From Clostridiales bacterium (GTDB lineage: Bacteria > Bacillota > Clostridia > Lachnospirales > Lachnospiraceae), in the NCBI GenBank assembly GCA_019416265.1, contig DXXQ01000224.1:1-13219 (forward strand): a stretch of DNA of 13,219 nt, in the 5' to 3' direction. The notes under the pieces were generated by a model, which was not told the DNA's origin, did not search any database, and saw only the letters and a list, made by a program, of their open reading frames with translations. This document shows positions 1 to 6,609 of the stretch, piece by piece. Within the stretch, counting starts at the first letter, position 1. Each line of letters starts with the position of its first letter. The translations under genes and the position numbers were made by a program.

Positions 1-1207
1 GATTATTCATTTTATAAATGAGATCCGGAGAATCATCTGTTGGATTTTTTACTGCAAAAGGTATCGTATCTTTCTCATTTAATATGTCGTCTGCCTTTTC
101 ATTTTTTCCATTCATGTAATTTATATCAACTCCTGGTTGAACATTATAACAATAAACATTAAATCTAACCCCTTTTCCGGAATCTTCAATCGAATATGCT
201 TCTAATTGAACACCAGAAGCAAGTTTATTATCTCTTTCATAAACAGGTGTTACTCGATATAAAACATGATTATCTTTATTGTTTTTTAAATAATTTGCAA
301 TCTCTTTTTCACGTTTTTCCATAGCATCATTAAGATAACGAGTTCCTGTAATTAAATTGTACTCTTTTTCTTCACCACCAAGCTGATGGGCTAGCAAGTG
401 ACATCTATTATAAAGGTCAGATGTTGGAATAATCTCTTCATATCTATTTTGTTCCCAACCAGATGGTTTAATAGTACGTATATCTTGTCTTGTATCAGAA
501 GTCTGCAGCATTTCAAAACCAATATTTGCAAATACCACTCCAGCTCTATCTTGACTATCCAATGGGCTATATTCCACGAAAGATTCTATATTGTCTTTCT
601 GTCCTTTAGCAAAAGCGGGTCTATCACCATTAAGCTTTACATAAGGTTCACCTGCAAAAGAAGAAATTTCTTTTCCATTTAAAATTACATTTGTTTCATC
701 CGGCTCATCTGCCAAATAATCCGACAAAATATGCGAATAATATAGCAATGCAGCAAAGCTATTACATTTTCCATTTTTACTTCCAAATAGGTTATTAAAG
801 AATCCGAAATCAAATACTTTATTAACCGTATTTTGAAGGACTTCTTTTCTATTGTTCTGCTGTTTCTCTGCCTCTGTATATTCATATTCCCAAGTATTAT
901 GGGAACACTTCATCAATTCTTTATGCTTTATATCTAAATCGGACAGACTTCCAATGCCCCGGACTTTCTTACGCTTTAAAAATTCAATCTTGTCCTTCCC
1001 TTGTCCATCGGATTGCATACTGTTGAGATATAGTGCATCCAAAAGCATTTTAACTTTTTCATCAGAAGCTTTACTGGAAGCACTATCTCCGAACAATATT
1101 TGAGAAACATATGTATTGATTTGATCTTCATCACAAGCTAAAACAGTATTTCTGGAAGAAAGTAACAGAATAATTGCTAAAAATAGCGAACATATACGTT
1201 TACTCAT
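1..1207 (-). CDS. Secreted DNA/RNA non-specific endonuclease (EndA/NucA-like), 3' end outside window
   Basis: The frame is open for 402 residues from the ATG at 1207-1205 and leaves the window at base 1, so the C-terminus is missing. Residues 1-24 form a signal peptide (basic SKR, hydrophobic core, then VLA before Cys25); cleavage could be by signal peptidase I or, less typically, as a lipoprotein. Residues 26-205 match no family I recognise. Residues 210-365 look like the EndA/NucA-type beta-beta-alpha-metal nuclease fold: a YSPLDSQDRAG stretch at 213-223, then NRCHLLAHQL at 267-276 with His270 as the likely general base, and YNLITGTRYLN at 283-293 with Asn284 as the likely metal ligand. Firmicute members commonly have NRCH where Serratia-type enzymes have DRGH. 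Such enzymes cut DNA and RNA outside the cell. The ATG overlaps the last 8 bases of the upstream lipoprotein gene, so translation is probably coupled. The role (nutrition, DNA uptake, competition) is not shown. Confidence 0.85.
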   Translation of the reverse strand, partial: MSKRICSLFLAIILLLSSRNTVLACDEDQINTYVSQILFGDSASSKASDEKVKMLLDALYLNSMQSDGQGKDKIEFLKRKKVRGIGSLSDLDIKHKELMKCSHNTWEYEYTEAEKQQNNRKEVLQNTVNKVFDFGFFNNLFGSKNGKCNSFAALLYYSHILSDYLADEPDETNVILNGKEISSFAGEPYVKLNGDRPAFAKGQKDNIESFVEYSPLDSQDRAGVVFANIGFEMLQTSDTRQDIRTIKPSGWEQNRYEEIIPTSDLYNRCHLLAHQLGGEEKEYNLITGTRYLNDAMEKREKEIANYLKNNKDNHVLYRVTPVYERDNKLASGVQLEAYSIEDSGKGVRFNVYCYNVQPGVDINYMNGKNEKADDILNEKDTIPFAVKNPTDDSPDLIYKMNN

Positions 1208-3122
1208 TCTTCATCCTTTCTAGTTTGACACCGTCAAAAACAAGGAATTTCTTATCTGCTTTTACAGCATATTGAAAAACCATATTTTCAGCCGGTGTAT
1301 CTGCAACAGGCATTACTTTAATAGAAATTTTATCTCCTGATTTGTATTTATAATCTTTTGATTTTTCACTTTCAAATGTAGCTGTAAATTCAGAACAATC
1401 CTTTGATTTTTTTGGTCTTTTTACTTTTGTAACCGTCCAATCTTCAATAATGGTTTCTTTCTTTTTTCCCGATACAATTACCTGAATACCAACTCTGTCG
1501 GTAACACAAGATGCAGGAATTGATAATTTATCACCGTCGAAGGAAATATTGATTTTATCAATGTCAAAGTCTTTATGCTTCTCCTTAAACCAGAATCGCT
1601 GATCTAATGACTTGGCAAGAAAAATCGCGTCTTCATTTTCATGAAGAATTGCTTCTATCGTTTCTTTTTCTCCCTCTGGGACATCCAGTTCATTTGCCAA
1701 AGCAAACAATAAATCTGCATTAAGATACAATGCTTCGCTTACTGGTGGCAATGCTATTTTTCGTTCTTTTTTCAGCAATTTATTATACTTTTTTGTTTCT
1801 TTCTTTTTACTTTCAGAATCATCCTTTTTGCCTTCTATTTCTTGAACATCTGCCATATAAGTTTTGTTTAATGTTCTTTGATTATCTGCCAGAACTATAA
1901 CATTATCGCGAGCAATTTTATAAGCAGCCTCCAAATATGTTTGGTCTTTTGTTAAAGTATAAATATCCATATAAATTTGTGCTGCAAAATATTTAAGACT
2001 CCAATCCTCATCTCCTGTATTATCACATATTTCAGAACAGTATTGGTCAGCAAGCTTAATATATTCATCTTCAGCTAGAGTCTCTTTTGCTGAAACTATA
2101 ACCATTGGAAGAACTGTAGCCTTTTCCAAATCTTTTCGATAAATACGTGTTGCAAAAGATTCATATTGATGAATTGAATCTAAGCATTTCGCATAATCTT
2201 CCATGTTATAATAGTATTTTACTAATTCCAACCAATATGGTCCGAACTCTCGATAGGTATCCTCATGAGACTTAAACCATTCAGTTTTACTTACCAACTG
2301 TGAATCCGGTTTATTTGACCACTTCACAAAATCTTCAATATGTTCTTGAGATAGAGCCAAATCCCCATCAATATCATAATCTCTTACCATATCATACATA
2401 TAGTTCAGAGCACTTTTGGTACTATTATGCAATTCCACTTTTTCTTGATCTTCAAGTTCCCATCCTTCCTGTATATATTGAAGATCTGCCTGTGAAGTTG
2501 CCACTTTATAACTGGAAGCAGAATCAACTGCCATGTATAACACAGAAGCCGCTGATTTCAATAAACTACCAGATTCAACTGCACTCAGTAGACCTACAGG
2601 ATTAGGGATAGCCTGCCGTAGTGCCTGTGCACAATTCTGCTCATAAATGTATTCTAAACGGTTACGTTTCTCTGTAATCATCTGATAATTAGCAATCGTA
2701 TCAATAAGACTTGTAATCTGTGCCTGTGTTTTTGTGTCAACAGCATTAGGATACATATCACTAACTAATGAAGAATATAGTTCTTCCAAAAGCATCTGAT
2801 TACCACTTGATTCATTTACCTTCTGAGTCAAAGTAGACATGTAATTTAACATGTTAATTGAATTCCGTTGGGTAGGAGACAAATCATCTTCTGGTATTTC
2901 TTCTTCCAAAAGATCCATATCGATATCCTCGATTTCCGATGTTTCTTTCTTCTCCAAATCTTCGTTATTCTGTTCTGCAGAACTATCCAATTCTGTGTTT
3001 TCCGAAACAAATGAATCATTATCCTTGGATGGCGATGGCGAACTTGACGCACACCCAGATAATGCAATGGAAAGCACAGCTGTTAACGCAAATAAATTTA
3101 TAGCAATTTTCTTTTTACACAT
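1200..3122 (-). CDS. Large lipoprotein of unknown function, partner of the nuclease
   Basis: The protein has 640 residues. I chose the ATG at 3122 because GGAGGA lies a few bases upstream; an in-frame GTG at 3134 would add four residues inside that ribosome binding site. The N-terminus is a lipoprotein signal (KKK, hydrophobic stretch, lipobox LSGC with Cys24), so the mature protein is lipid-anchored on the outer face of the membrane. A low-complexity Ser/Glu/Asp-rich linker covers about residues 28-85. Mostly helical sequence follows; residues 294-406 resemble TPR-like helical pairs (inference from pattern only). A Lys/Glu-rich charged stretch lies at 431-456, and the last 120 residues look like a beta-rich domain. 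I recognise no enzyme motif. The stop overlaps the nuclease start, so the two are one transcription unit; a scaffold or binding partner for the nuclease is possible but unproven. Confidence 0.8.
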   Translation of the reverse strand: MCKKKIAINLFALTAVLSIALSGCASSSPSPSKDNDSFVSENTELDSSAEQNNEDLEKKETSEIEDIDMDLLEEEIPEDDLSPTQRNSINMLNYMSTLTQKVNESSGNQMLLEELYSSLVSDMYPNAVDTKTQAQITSLIDTIANYQMITEKRNRLEYIYEQNCAQALRQAIPNPVGLLSAVESGSLLKSAASVLYMAVDSASSYKVATSQADLQYIQEGWELEDQEKVELHNSTKSALNYMYDMVRDYDIDGDLALSQEHIEDFVKWSNKPDSQLVSKTEWFKSHEDTYREFGPYWLELVKYYYNMEDYAKCLDSIHQYESFATRIYRKDLEKATVLPMVIVSAKETLAEDEYIKLADQYCSEICDNTGDEDWSLKYFAAQIYMDIYTLTKDQTYLEAAYKIARDNVIVLADNQRTLNKTYMADVQEIEGKKDDSESKKKETKKYNKLLKKERKIALPPVSEALYLNADLLFALANELDVPEGEKETIEAILHENEDAIFLAKSLDQRFWFKEKHKDFDIDKINISFDGDKLSIPASCVTDRVGIQVIVSGKKKETIIEDWTVTKVKRPKKSKDCSEFTATFESEKSKDYKYKSGDKISIKVMPVADTPAENMVFQYAVKADKKFLVFDGVKLERMKNE

Positions 3123-3195
3123 GACTTCCTCCACAAAGTACTTTTCTCATTCTTATAGTTCAGTTTTGATCTATAAACTGCTTATAATCATGTCC

Positions 3196-3201
3196 ATTAT
3201 A
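3196..3201 (-). promoter_or_regulatory. Possible -10 box for the lipoprotein-nuclease operon
   Basis: On the minus strand a perfect TATAAT lies about 75 bases upstream of the lipoprotein ATG, in the 157-base AT-rich gap behind the relaxase stop. No good -35 box stands at 17-18 bases, so this is only a candidate. I see no strong terminator after the relaxase gene, so read-through from it is also possible. Confidence 0.35.
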
Positions 3202-3279
3202 CTATATCCTCCTAACAAATGATACAGATTTTCAATCAAAGAATTTCAAATAAAATAAGCCAAAAAGTTTATCTGATAA

Positions 3280-4494
3280 TTACAAAGAATCCCTATCCAC
3301 GTATCTCTTCCTGACAGAACCCGATTTTTCCGTCTCTTTGATTATTCTCTGTTTTTCTTGCAGTTTCTGTAACACTGAAGCCCTGGATTTTTTCTCTATC
3401 ATCTCCGTCATTTCTTTCTTCACTTCCGGCTGCTTAAATATTCCTTTTAATCGACCAGACAATTTCCGAATAGCACTCCGAATATTCTTTCCAAGGCTTT
3501 CCATCTGGAAAATCGCATAGTTCCGCATTTTCTCCGAAGCTTTTCTATCCGGACTGGACAGCCATTCTTTATAAATCTCAATCTGTTCCTCCGCTGTGTT
3601 CAATGCCTTCTCCCTTGCTTTGTCGGAAACAATCTCCACTGCCTTTTCATAAGCGACCGTAGAAACTTCTTGAATCAATGTTTCTGAATCCAATATCTTT
3701 TCTTCCAGCTCCTTGATTTTCTGTTCTTCTTCTACGATTTTCTCTTGTTGTTTTTGAATGATATAATCCTGTTTTTCCAAATATCGTCTGCCGCCATAGA
3801 TGGCTTCCGATTCTACTTCAATTCCGAATTTATGGCATTTCATAATAAAATGCTGTCTCATATAATCATCAAAAACCATCTTACGATTATTATTCTTTCC
3901 CTGTTTTTTAGATGGATCAGGCAGTTTAAACCCAATTTCTTCCAATGCCTTTTCCTGTTTTGGACACAGTTCGCCATATTGATTTTCCCAAACAAATACA
4001 TGACGTTCATGGATATGAGGAGTTCCCTCGTCCACATGTAACACCCAATCTATGATTTTTACATTTTCCCCAAACATTCTTTCCATAAAATCAAAGAATT
4101 CCTGACAGATGCAATATAAATCAAAATAGTCAATCGAGGAATCAATATTTCCAATCTGATAAATTGTCTCTTCCGGACAGGTTCTTTTATCATTCAACAA
4201 ATCCTTCGCTGTCCGATTGCGTTCTGGATGACGGTTCTTTATATTGCGGGCATTTTGTCCTTTGATAAAATCTGCAAAGATTTCTTCATAAAATTGTTCT
4301 TCCACCTGTTCAAAGGTCATCTCTGCTGGTTTTCCATCTACAGAAATCCCATTGTAACAATCCCAATAAAGATTTTCCTTTTTGCGTTCCCGGTCAATGT
4401 GTTCACTATGCTGCACATCAAATCTTCTGTCATTATGCTTCGGGTTATAGACTCCATGCTTCCCGGAACGTCCATTGTGTCTTGATACTCTCAT
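3280..4494 (-). CDS. MobV/Pre-like relaxase (plasmid recombination/mobilization protein)
   Basis: The protein has 404 residues. Relaxases of this type nick one strand at oriT and lead it into a recipient through a borrowed secretion channel. The key signature is HVDEGTPHIH at residues 153-162, the H-x-D-E-x-x-P-H-x-H metal-binding motif of MobV/Pre proteins. The N-terminal SRHNGR and HNDR segments (residues 4-9 and 20-23) fit the conserved first motif of these families. Residues about 235-280 are a long Glu/Lys-rich coiled coil, and the C-terminus is strongly basic. The ATG at 4494 is preceded by GGGAGG at a suitable distance. A good oriT candidate lies about 110-165 bases upstream. No coupling protein or secretion genes are in the window, so the element is probably mobilizable rather than self-transmissible, or only partly seen. 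The gene appears intact. Confidence 0.85.
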   Translation of the reverse strand: MRVSRHNGRSGKHGVYNPKHNDRRFDVQHSEHIDRERKKENLYWDCYNGISVDGKPAEMTFEQVEEQFYEEIFADFIKGQNARNIKNRHPERNRTAKDLLNDKRTCPEETIYQIGNIDSSIDYFDLYCICQEFFDFMERMFGENVKIIDWVLHVDEGTPHIHERHVFVWENQYGELCPKQEKALEEIGFKLPDPSKKQGKNNNRKMVFDDYMRQHFIMKCHKFGIEVESEAIYGGRRYLEKQDYIIQKQQEKIVEEEQKIKELEEKILDSETLIQEVSTVAYEKAVEIVSDKAREKALNTAEEQIEIYKEWLSSPDRKASEKMRNYAIFQMESLGKNIRSAIRKLSGRLKGIFKQPEVKKEMTEMIEKKSRASVLQKLQEKQRIIKETEKSGSVRKRYVDRDSL

Positions 4495-4604
4495 AAATTC
4501 ATTCCTCCCTTCCGTTTCCTCAAATTATCTGCTTCGGTGTATGAAATGTTTTTTTATCTGCATTCAAAGAGTAGAGATCTTTAAACACGCTTCGTCAGAT
4601 AATA

Positions 4605-4654
4605 CCCAGTATTAAGTGGCGAAACGCCGCTTAACTGGGCAATGGCGGCTGCCC
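4605..4654. other. Candidate oriT: inverted repeat plus adjoining hairpin upstream of the relaxase
   Basis: The left arm (4605-4621, starting CCCAGT and ending GTGGCG) and right arm (4625-4639, CGCCGCTTAACTGGG) form a near-perfect inverted repeat around an AAA loop, with one mismatch and a 2-base bulge. A second stem, GGGCA (4637-4641) with TGCCC (4650-4654), overlaps its end. MobV-type oriTs usually lie just upstream of the relaxase gene and consist of such inverted repeats. The nick site cannot be read from sequence alone. The rest of the 313-base gap (4495-4807) holds AT-rich DNA and the repeats listed separately. A minus-strand frame of about 30 codons near 4650-4750 could be a gene remnant but is not convincing. 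Confidence 0.55.
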
Positions 4655-4739
4655 TTGACCTACAAAAAAGCCGATATATTCTTGCCTTTGCTCAAATACA
4701 TCGACTTCTTCATCTGACTTCTGCGGTCATATTCAGTTA

Positions 4740-4827
4740 TGACAAAAATGATAGTCTGATGATTTCATTCATTTTTCATCAAGCCTCATTTTCAAGAAGT
4801 ATCTCTTTCATTTTGTCATTTTTGTCA
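4740..4827. repeat. TGACAAAAATGA inverted and tandem repeats
   Basis: TGACAAAAATGA at 4740-4751 is matched by its exact reverse complement at 4816-4827. A second copy one T shorter (TCATTTTGTCA, 4808-4818) overlaps the latter in tandem. The repeats flank the 3' end of the short minus-strand gene and sit between it and the candidate oriT. They could be binding sites for a replication or transfer protein, or a weak transcription stop. Function is not shown. Confidence 0.5.
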
Positions 4828-5137
4828 TTTTCGGAAAAGAAGATAGATGGAGTTGTTCAAAAGGATTCTCCAATGTATCATTGATCCTTTTTTCTGAACA
4901 AGCTGGAAGATAACAATATTCACTTTGAGAAGTTCCTGTCAACATTATTTTATCCATATATGAGGTGAAACTCTCCACATTATAATAACCGGCTTCCTGT
5001 TCCAAAATTAAAATTGCCTTATAACCGGAAGCAATGATATTAAATCCAATCTCTCTGTCGTCTGTCAGAAAAATATATTTCTGCTCCGTCCCCTCCAGAG
5101 CTGTGTACATATAATGTTCTAAGAATAGTTTGTTCAT
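4808..5137 (-). CDS. Unrecognised 109-residue protein of the mobile element, possibly truncated
   Basis: The ATG at 5137 is chosen because AAAGGAG lies four bases upstream; an upstream non-ATG start would add nine Arg/Glu-rich residues and is unlikely. The protein begins MNKLFLEHYMYTALEG and contains IFLTDDREIGFNII and a YKAILILEQEAGYYNVESF stretch, a soluble alpha/beta-looking sequence. I recognise no family. It resembles the start of a larger replication or Toprim-like protein, and the end (PKMTKMTK, encoded by tandem repeats) is odd enough that the gene may be cut short, but this is inference. It is preceded by a terminator-bearing leader and followed by the candidate oriT and relaxase, so a mobilization or replication role is plausible. 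Confidence 0.5.
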   Translation of the reverse strand: MNKLFLEHYMYTALEGTEQKYIFLTDDREIGFNIIASGYKAILILEQEAGYYNVESFTSYMDKIMLTGTSQSEYCYLPACSEKRINDTLENPFEQLHLSSFPKMTKMTK

Positions 5138-5166
5138 ACGTCTCCTTTCCCAATTACGCTCCAAAG

Positions 5167-5190
5167 AAAAAAGCGCCCTGAATGAGCGCT
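5167..5190 (-). terminator. Rho-independent terminator (possible attenuator) ahead of the 109-residue gene
   Basis: Read on the minus strand, AGCGC (5190-5186) pairs with GCGCT (5176-5172), extendable with wobble pairs, and is followed directly by six T. It ends only 30 bases before the start codon at 5137. It either closes an upstream minus-strand unit, of which no clear gene remains, or is a regulated stop inside the gene's own leader. Confidence 0.65.
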
Positions 5191-5200
5191 GATAATCTGG

Positions 5201-5259
5201 AGAGTAGCTGTTTACCTGTTTGTTTTGTCGTTCGTTTCGTATGCTTACATAACTACTCT
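5201..5259 (-). promoter_or_regulatory. Upstream stem-loop in the minus-strand leader
   Basis: On the minus strand AGAGTAGTT (5259-5251) pairs with AGCTACTCT (5209-5201) in a 9-bp stem with one G-U pair. The loop of 41 bases is rich in A and C and seems unstructured. It lies just before the terminator at 5190-5167, an arrangement typical of attenuators, small RNAs or riboswitch-like leaders. I recognise no known riboswitch class. Confidence 0.4.
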
Positions 5260-5540
5260 TCGGTGAAGCACTGCGCTCTTTGCAGGAGGAGCTTGACGCA
5301 AAGAATTTCTATGCGTTTAACCCAAGCTTTGATATGCCTGCAAGCTGCAGCTGTCCTTCAGAATGCGGATGCAGGAGATAAAACTCCAGAAAGCAGATAA
5401 GAAGGAATAGAGATAAGGAAATGAGGAGGGCGAAGAGAAGAAAAATCTTACAGCCCTCCTTGAATCGGTCAAAACAAATCAAAATAAATTATATTTGTGC
5501 AAAATACATAAAATATAATCAGGAAAATTGTGAATTGATT
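5260..5540. other. Gene-poor junction between mobile element and fru operon
   Basis: No convincing gene is present. A short plus-strand frame (5253-5381) without a start codon reads EELDAKNFYAFNPSFDMPAS and ends Cys-rich; it could be the tail of a lost gene, but I do not recognise it. A perfect 8-bp inverted repeat, AGGAGGGC (5424-5431) with GCCCTCCT (5453-5460), has a smaller AAGA/TCTT stem inside its loop. It lacks a clear T tract on either strand, so it is at best a weak terminator. From about 5465 on, the DNA is very AT-rich and leads into the fruK promoter. The edge of the mobile element probably lies here. Confidence 0.4.
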
Positions 5541-5543
5541 TGA

Positions 5544-5572
5544 TTGAATTTGGCTGAAATTGGATGTATAAT
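5544..5572 (+). promoter_or_regulatory. Sigma-A-type promoter of the fruK-fruA operon
   Basis: A TTGAAT -35 box (5544-5549) and a perfect TATAAT -10 box (5567-5572) are 17 bases apart. Transcription should start near 5580 and give a leader of about 100 bases. AT-rich GATTGAATTTG-like repeats overlap the -35 region and could be a repressor site; no catabolite (cre) box was recognised. Confidence 0.75.
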
Positions 5573-5625
5573 ACTGGCGTAAAAGAAAAAATAATCATTC
5601 AGTCAAAAAAAGGCAAAAATAAATA

Positions 5626-5655
5626 CAGCCGCTCCGGAGTTTTCCGCGAGGGCTG
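5626..5655 (+). promoter_or_regulatory. Hairpin in the fruK leader
   Basis: CAGCC/GGCTG, CTC/GAG and CGGA/TCCG stack into one long stem with single-base bulges on each side and a four-base loop. It ends 12 bases before the AAGGAGGG ribosome binding site (5668-5675), with no T tract after it. It may stabilise the messenger or bind a regulator. It matches no riboswitch known to me. Confidence 0.45.
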
Positions 5656-5681
5656 GATGAAAAAAAGAAGGAGGGAAATGT

Positions 5682-6599
5682 ATGATTTATACGGTAACAT
5701 TTAATCCGTCTCTGGATTATATTGTATCTGTAGAGGATTTCAGACTTGGACTGACTAATCGTACAAGCTCGGAACTTCTGCTGCCGGGAGGCAAGGGAAT
5801 CAATGTGTCTACAGTTCTGAGAAACCTTGGAATCGAGAGCATGGCGCTGGGATTCATTGCCGGATTCAGTGGAAAAGAAATAGTAAGACGCCTGGAAGAA
5901 ATGGGTGTAAAAAACGGATTTATCGAGGTGGAAAAGGGATTTTCCAGAATTAATCTGAAACTGAAATCCATAGACGGCACAGAGATCAACGGACAGGGGC
6001 CGGTGATAGGGGAAGAAAAGGTACAGATGCTCATGGAACGCCTATCCGGTCTCGGAGAAGGAGATGTGCTGTTCCTGTCGGGAAGCATTCCGGCATCCAT
6101 GCCGGACGACACTTATCAGAAGATTATGAAGATGCTGGATAAAAAGGGAGTACAGATCGTGGTGGATGCAACGAAAGAACTGCTTTTGAAGGTTCTTCCC
6201 TATCATCCTTTCCTGATCAAGCCCAACAATCATGAGCTTGGAGAGATTTTTTCCGTGGAGTTAAAAACACGCCAGTCGGTTATTCCATATGCCCGTAAGC
6301 TTCAGGAACAGGGAGCGCGCAATGTGCTTGTTTCCATGGCTGGTGAGGGCGCGGTTCTTATAGCCGAAAACGGAGAAGTTATGGAAGCGCCGGCGCCGAA
6401 AGGAAAGCTGGTAAACGCTGTGGGAGCAGGAGACTCCATGGTTGCCGGATTTATGGCCGGATATATGGAAAAAAAGGATTACACTTATGCATTTCACATG
6501 GGAATTTCTGCAGGAAGCGCCAGTGCCTTTTCTGAAAATCTTGCCGTAAAGGAAGAGATTGAGGCAGTATACAGGCAGGTTACGGGACAGCAAAGATAA
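5682..6599 (+). CDS. fruK: 1-phosphofructokinase (PfkB family)
   Basis: The protein has 305 residues, the usual length for the family. It phosphorylates fructose-1-phosphate with ATP to fructose-1,6-bisphosphate in the cytoplasm, feeding PTS-imported fructose into glycolysis. The PfkB signatures are both present: PGGKGINVS at residues 35-43 and NAVGAGDSMVAGF at about 245-257, with the catalytic Asp at 251 in GAGDS. The N-terminal TFNPSLDY is typical of the FruK/LacC/PfkB subgroup. The pairing with a fructose EIIABC ten bases downstream decides for 1-phosphofructokinase over tagatose-6-phosphate kinase. The ATG at 5682 has a strong AAGGAGGG six bases upstream. The usual upstream DeoR-type regulator gene fruR is not present. 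The gene appears intact. Confidence 0.93.
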   Translation: MIYTVTFNPSLDYIVSVEDFRLGLTNRTSSELLLPGGKGINVSTVLRNLGIESMALGFIAGFSGKEIVRRLEEMGVKNGFIEVEKGFSRINLKLKSIDGTEINGQGPVIGEEKVQMLMERLSGLGEGDVLFLSGSIPASMPDDTYQKIMKMLDKKGVQIVVDATKELLLKVLPYHPFLIKPNNHELGEIFSVELKTRQSVIPYARKLQEQGARNVLVSMAGEGAVLIAENGEVMEAPAPKGKLVNAVGAGDSMVAGFMAGYMEKKDYTYAFHMGISAGSASAFSENLAVKEEIEAVYRQVTGQQR

Positions 6600-6609
6600 G
6601 GAGGACAGT

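Noticed and set aside
398..1103. Plus-strand and minus-strand frames of 66-94 codons in the nuclease region
   Set aside because: They lie on top of the long nuclease frame, have no good ribosome binding site and give low-complexity, Ser/Phe/Ile-rich sequences.
2851..3222. 123-codon plus-strand frame opposite the lipoprotein start
   Set aside because: It is the antisense of the acidic linker (giving Ser/Phe runs) and of the signal peptide; no family resemblance.
4642..4884. 80-codon plus-strand frame over the oriT candidate and repeats
   Set aside because: No ribosome binding site, it crosses the inverted repeat and antisense of the better-supported 109-residue gene.
5182..5400. 72-codon plus-strand frame after the minus-strand terminator
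   Set aside because: No ribosome binding site, Cys/Leu/Ser-rich translation, and it overlaps the leader stem-loops on the other strand.
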